Shown here in pieces: positions 5,040 to 6,200 of a stretch of 6,200 bases of DNA. The stretch lies in the NCBI GenBank assembly GCA_017613995.1, contig JAGACT010000040.1:1-6200 (forward strand). Reading direction: 5' to 3'. This stretch comes from Eubacteriaceae bacterium. GTDB lineage: Bacteria; Bacillota; Clostridia; Eubacteriales; Anaerofustaceae. The notes under the pieces were generated by a model that saw nothing but the letters and a program-made list of their open reading frames with translations, had not been told where the DNA came from and made no database searches. Numbering within the stretch: position 1 is the first letter of the stretch; each line of letters opens with the position of its first letter. The position numbers were made by a program, and so were the translations under genes.

Positions 5040-6200
5040 AAAAGGCAATAGTTTTCGGCGGCGGAGGAAGCCGCGGATCGTATGAACTGGGAGCCTGGAG
5101 GGCTCTTAACGAGCTGGGAAAGAAGTTCGATATAGCCACGGGAACGTCCATCGGCTCCATAAACGCCTGCATGTACGTGCAGCAGAACTACGAGATGGCC
5201 GAGAAGCTCTGGCATGAGCTGAGCCTGGACGACATCATGAACAACGGCCTGATACTGTCCTCTTCCATCGAGAAGATGATGGACCAGAAGGACCAGATCC
5301 CCAAGGCTATCATGACCTTCTTCAAAAACAGCGGGGCCGACATAACCCCCCTCAAAAACATGCTGAAGGAGTGCCTGTCGGAGGAGAGATTCTTCTCGTC
5401 CCCGATAAACTACGGCCTGATGACGGTGAAGTACCCGTCCCTGGAGCCCGTGGAGATGTACAAGTCAAACATCGCCCCCGGCACCCTTTCACAGTGGGTC
5501 ACCGCCTCGTCGTCCCTTTTCCCGGCTTTCCCGGTATGTGAGATAGACGGGGAGGAATACATAGACGGCGGCTACTACGAGGACGCCCCCGTGTCTCTGG
5601 CACTGAAGCTGGGAGCGGAAAAGGTTTATACCATCTATCTTAAGGAGAAGCGCCACGCCGTCAAGGACCTGTACTACGCCCATCCCTTCAACACCTGCAT
5701 AGCGCCCCACGACGGTCTGGGAAGCATGCTGGACTTCTCCCAGGAAGTCATGCGTTACAACGAGATGCTGGGCTATTACGACGTGATGAAGGCCCACGGC
5801 CGGTTCCGGGGCATGCAGTATACCTTCAGCAACGCCTCGGTCAAGAGCATTTCCCGCTTCGTCAACCGCTTCGTAAGGGACATAAGCCTTCTGAGCATAC
5901 CCGACAACCTGCTGGTGCCCGTGATATCCAGAAACATGGCGGGACTCAAGTACCTGTCGTTCCTCAGGGGCTACTGCAACAAGGACAAGCCCGACGCGGT
6001 GGATATCTTCCTGGCAAAGGCGGAGATGCTTATGCGGCGCATGGACATGCCCGCGGACAGGGTATACGACATCGGGGACGTGACAAGGCAGATACTCTCG
6101 CATTTCGACGACGAGAACCGCTTCATCCTGCCCGACGACATCATCGCCAGGAGCAAGAAGAAGGTAGAGGACGCCATAGCCTCCAGGATAAAGAGCGATC
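5036..6200 (+). CDS. Patatin-like phospholipase (3' end outside the window)
   Basis: An open frame of 388 codons runs from the ATG at 5036 to the window edge without a stop. It begins with MKKAIVFGGGGSRG, where GGGGSRG (8-14) is the patatin oxyanion-hole loop. GTSIG (36-40) is the GxSxG nucleophile elbow with S38, and DGG (177-179) supplies the catalytic Asp D177. WVTASSSLFPAFP (154-166) matches the conserved segment before the Asp strand. The Ser-Asp dyad is therefore complete, and an active acyl hydrolase on phospholipids or other lipid esters is expected. There is no signal peptide or obvious membrane helix, so it is probably cytosolic or peripherally membrane-bound. Residues from about 205 to 388 extend past the catalytic core as a mainly helical, charged tail of unknown role. 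The gene is coupled to the upstream acetyltransferase by an ATGA overlap. The native substrate is not known. Confidence 0.92.
   Translation, partial: MKKAIVFGGGGSRGSYELGAWRALNELGKKFDIATGTSIGSINACMYVQQNYEMAEKLWHELSLDDIMNNGLILSSSIEKMMDQKDQIPKAIMTFFKNSGADITPLKNMLKECLSEERFFSSPINYGLMTVKYPSLEPVEMYKSNIAPGTLSQWVTASSSLFPAFPVCEIDGEEYIDGGYYEDAPVSLALKLGAEKVYTIYLKEKRHAVKDLYYAHPFNTCIAPHDGLGSMLDFSQEVMRYNEMLGYYDVMKAHGRFRGMQYTFSNASVKSISRFVNRFVRDISLLSIPDNLLVPVISRNMAGLKYLSFLRGYCNKDKPDAVDIFLAKAEMLMRRMDMPADRVYDIGDVTRQILSHFDDENRFILPDDIIARSKKKVEDAIASRIKSD

Noticed and set aside
4458..5048. Minus-strand open frame opposite the acetyltransferase
   Set aside because: The plus-strand frame carries clear GNAT motifs; the opposite frame has none.
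5489..6103. Minus-strand open frame opposite the patatin gene (204 codons)
   Set aside because: The plus strand encodes a continuous patatin with all catalytic motifs, and the minus frame is Val/His-rich with no domain.
5036..6200. Reading the acetyltransferase-patatin pair as an anti-phage system such as a CBASS-type effector operon
   Set aside because: No nucleotide cyclase, sensor or other defence gene is visible in the window, and patatin-like enzymes are common as ordinary lipases.

Overview
The window looks like a chromosomal segment from a moderately GC-rich anaerobic Firmicute, most likely a member of the Clostridia. This is inference from three things: a RecJ of the long (about 800-residue) Firmicutes type, the recJ-apt gene pair, and a corrinoid-methyltransferase-like URO-D family protein typical of anaerobic clostridia. 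No mobile element, CRISPR array, tRNA or phage gene is visible.

Layout. Positions 1-117 hold a 5S rRNA gene on the plus strand, the end of an rRNA operon whose larger genes lie outside the window. A T-rich stretch and a perfect GC-rich palindrome (159-186) separate it from a convergent minus-strand gene (223-1224). That gene encodes a URO-D superfamily protein, probably a corrinoid/methyl-transfer enzyme rather than HemE. It has its own near-consensus promoter (1343-1371) in an AT-rich divergent spacer, and a leader of about 110 nt.

On the plus strand from 1498 run recJ (ssDNA exonuclease) and apt (adenine phosphoribosyltransferase), which overlap by 17 bp. A strong intrinsic terminator follows at 4432-4458. 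A near-perfect sigma-A-type promoter lies inside the 3' end of recJ (3751-3779), in a local AT-rich patch, so apt can probably be transcribed without recJ. The relA gene that follows apt in many Firmicutes is absent.

Only 14 nt past the terminator T-tract starts a RimJ/RimL-like GNAT acetyltransferase (4473-5039). It is joined by an ATGA stop/start overlap to a patatin-like phospholipase (from 5036), which stays open to the end of the window. The phospholipase has all three signature elements: the glycine-rich oxyanion loop, GxSxG and DGG.

The genes mostly look like housekeeping functions: ribosomal RNA, DNA repair, purine salvage, acetyl transfer and lipid hydrolysis. I found no clear new system. 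The points worth checking are the internal promoter, the acetyltransferase-patatin pair behind a terminator, the altered metal-site motif of the URO-D protein, and that gene's distinct codon usage.
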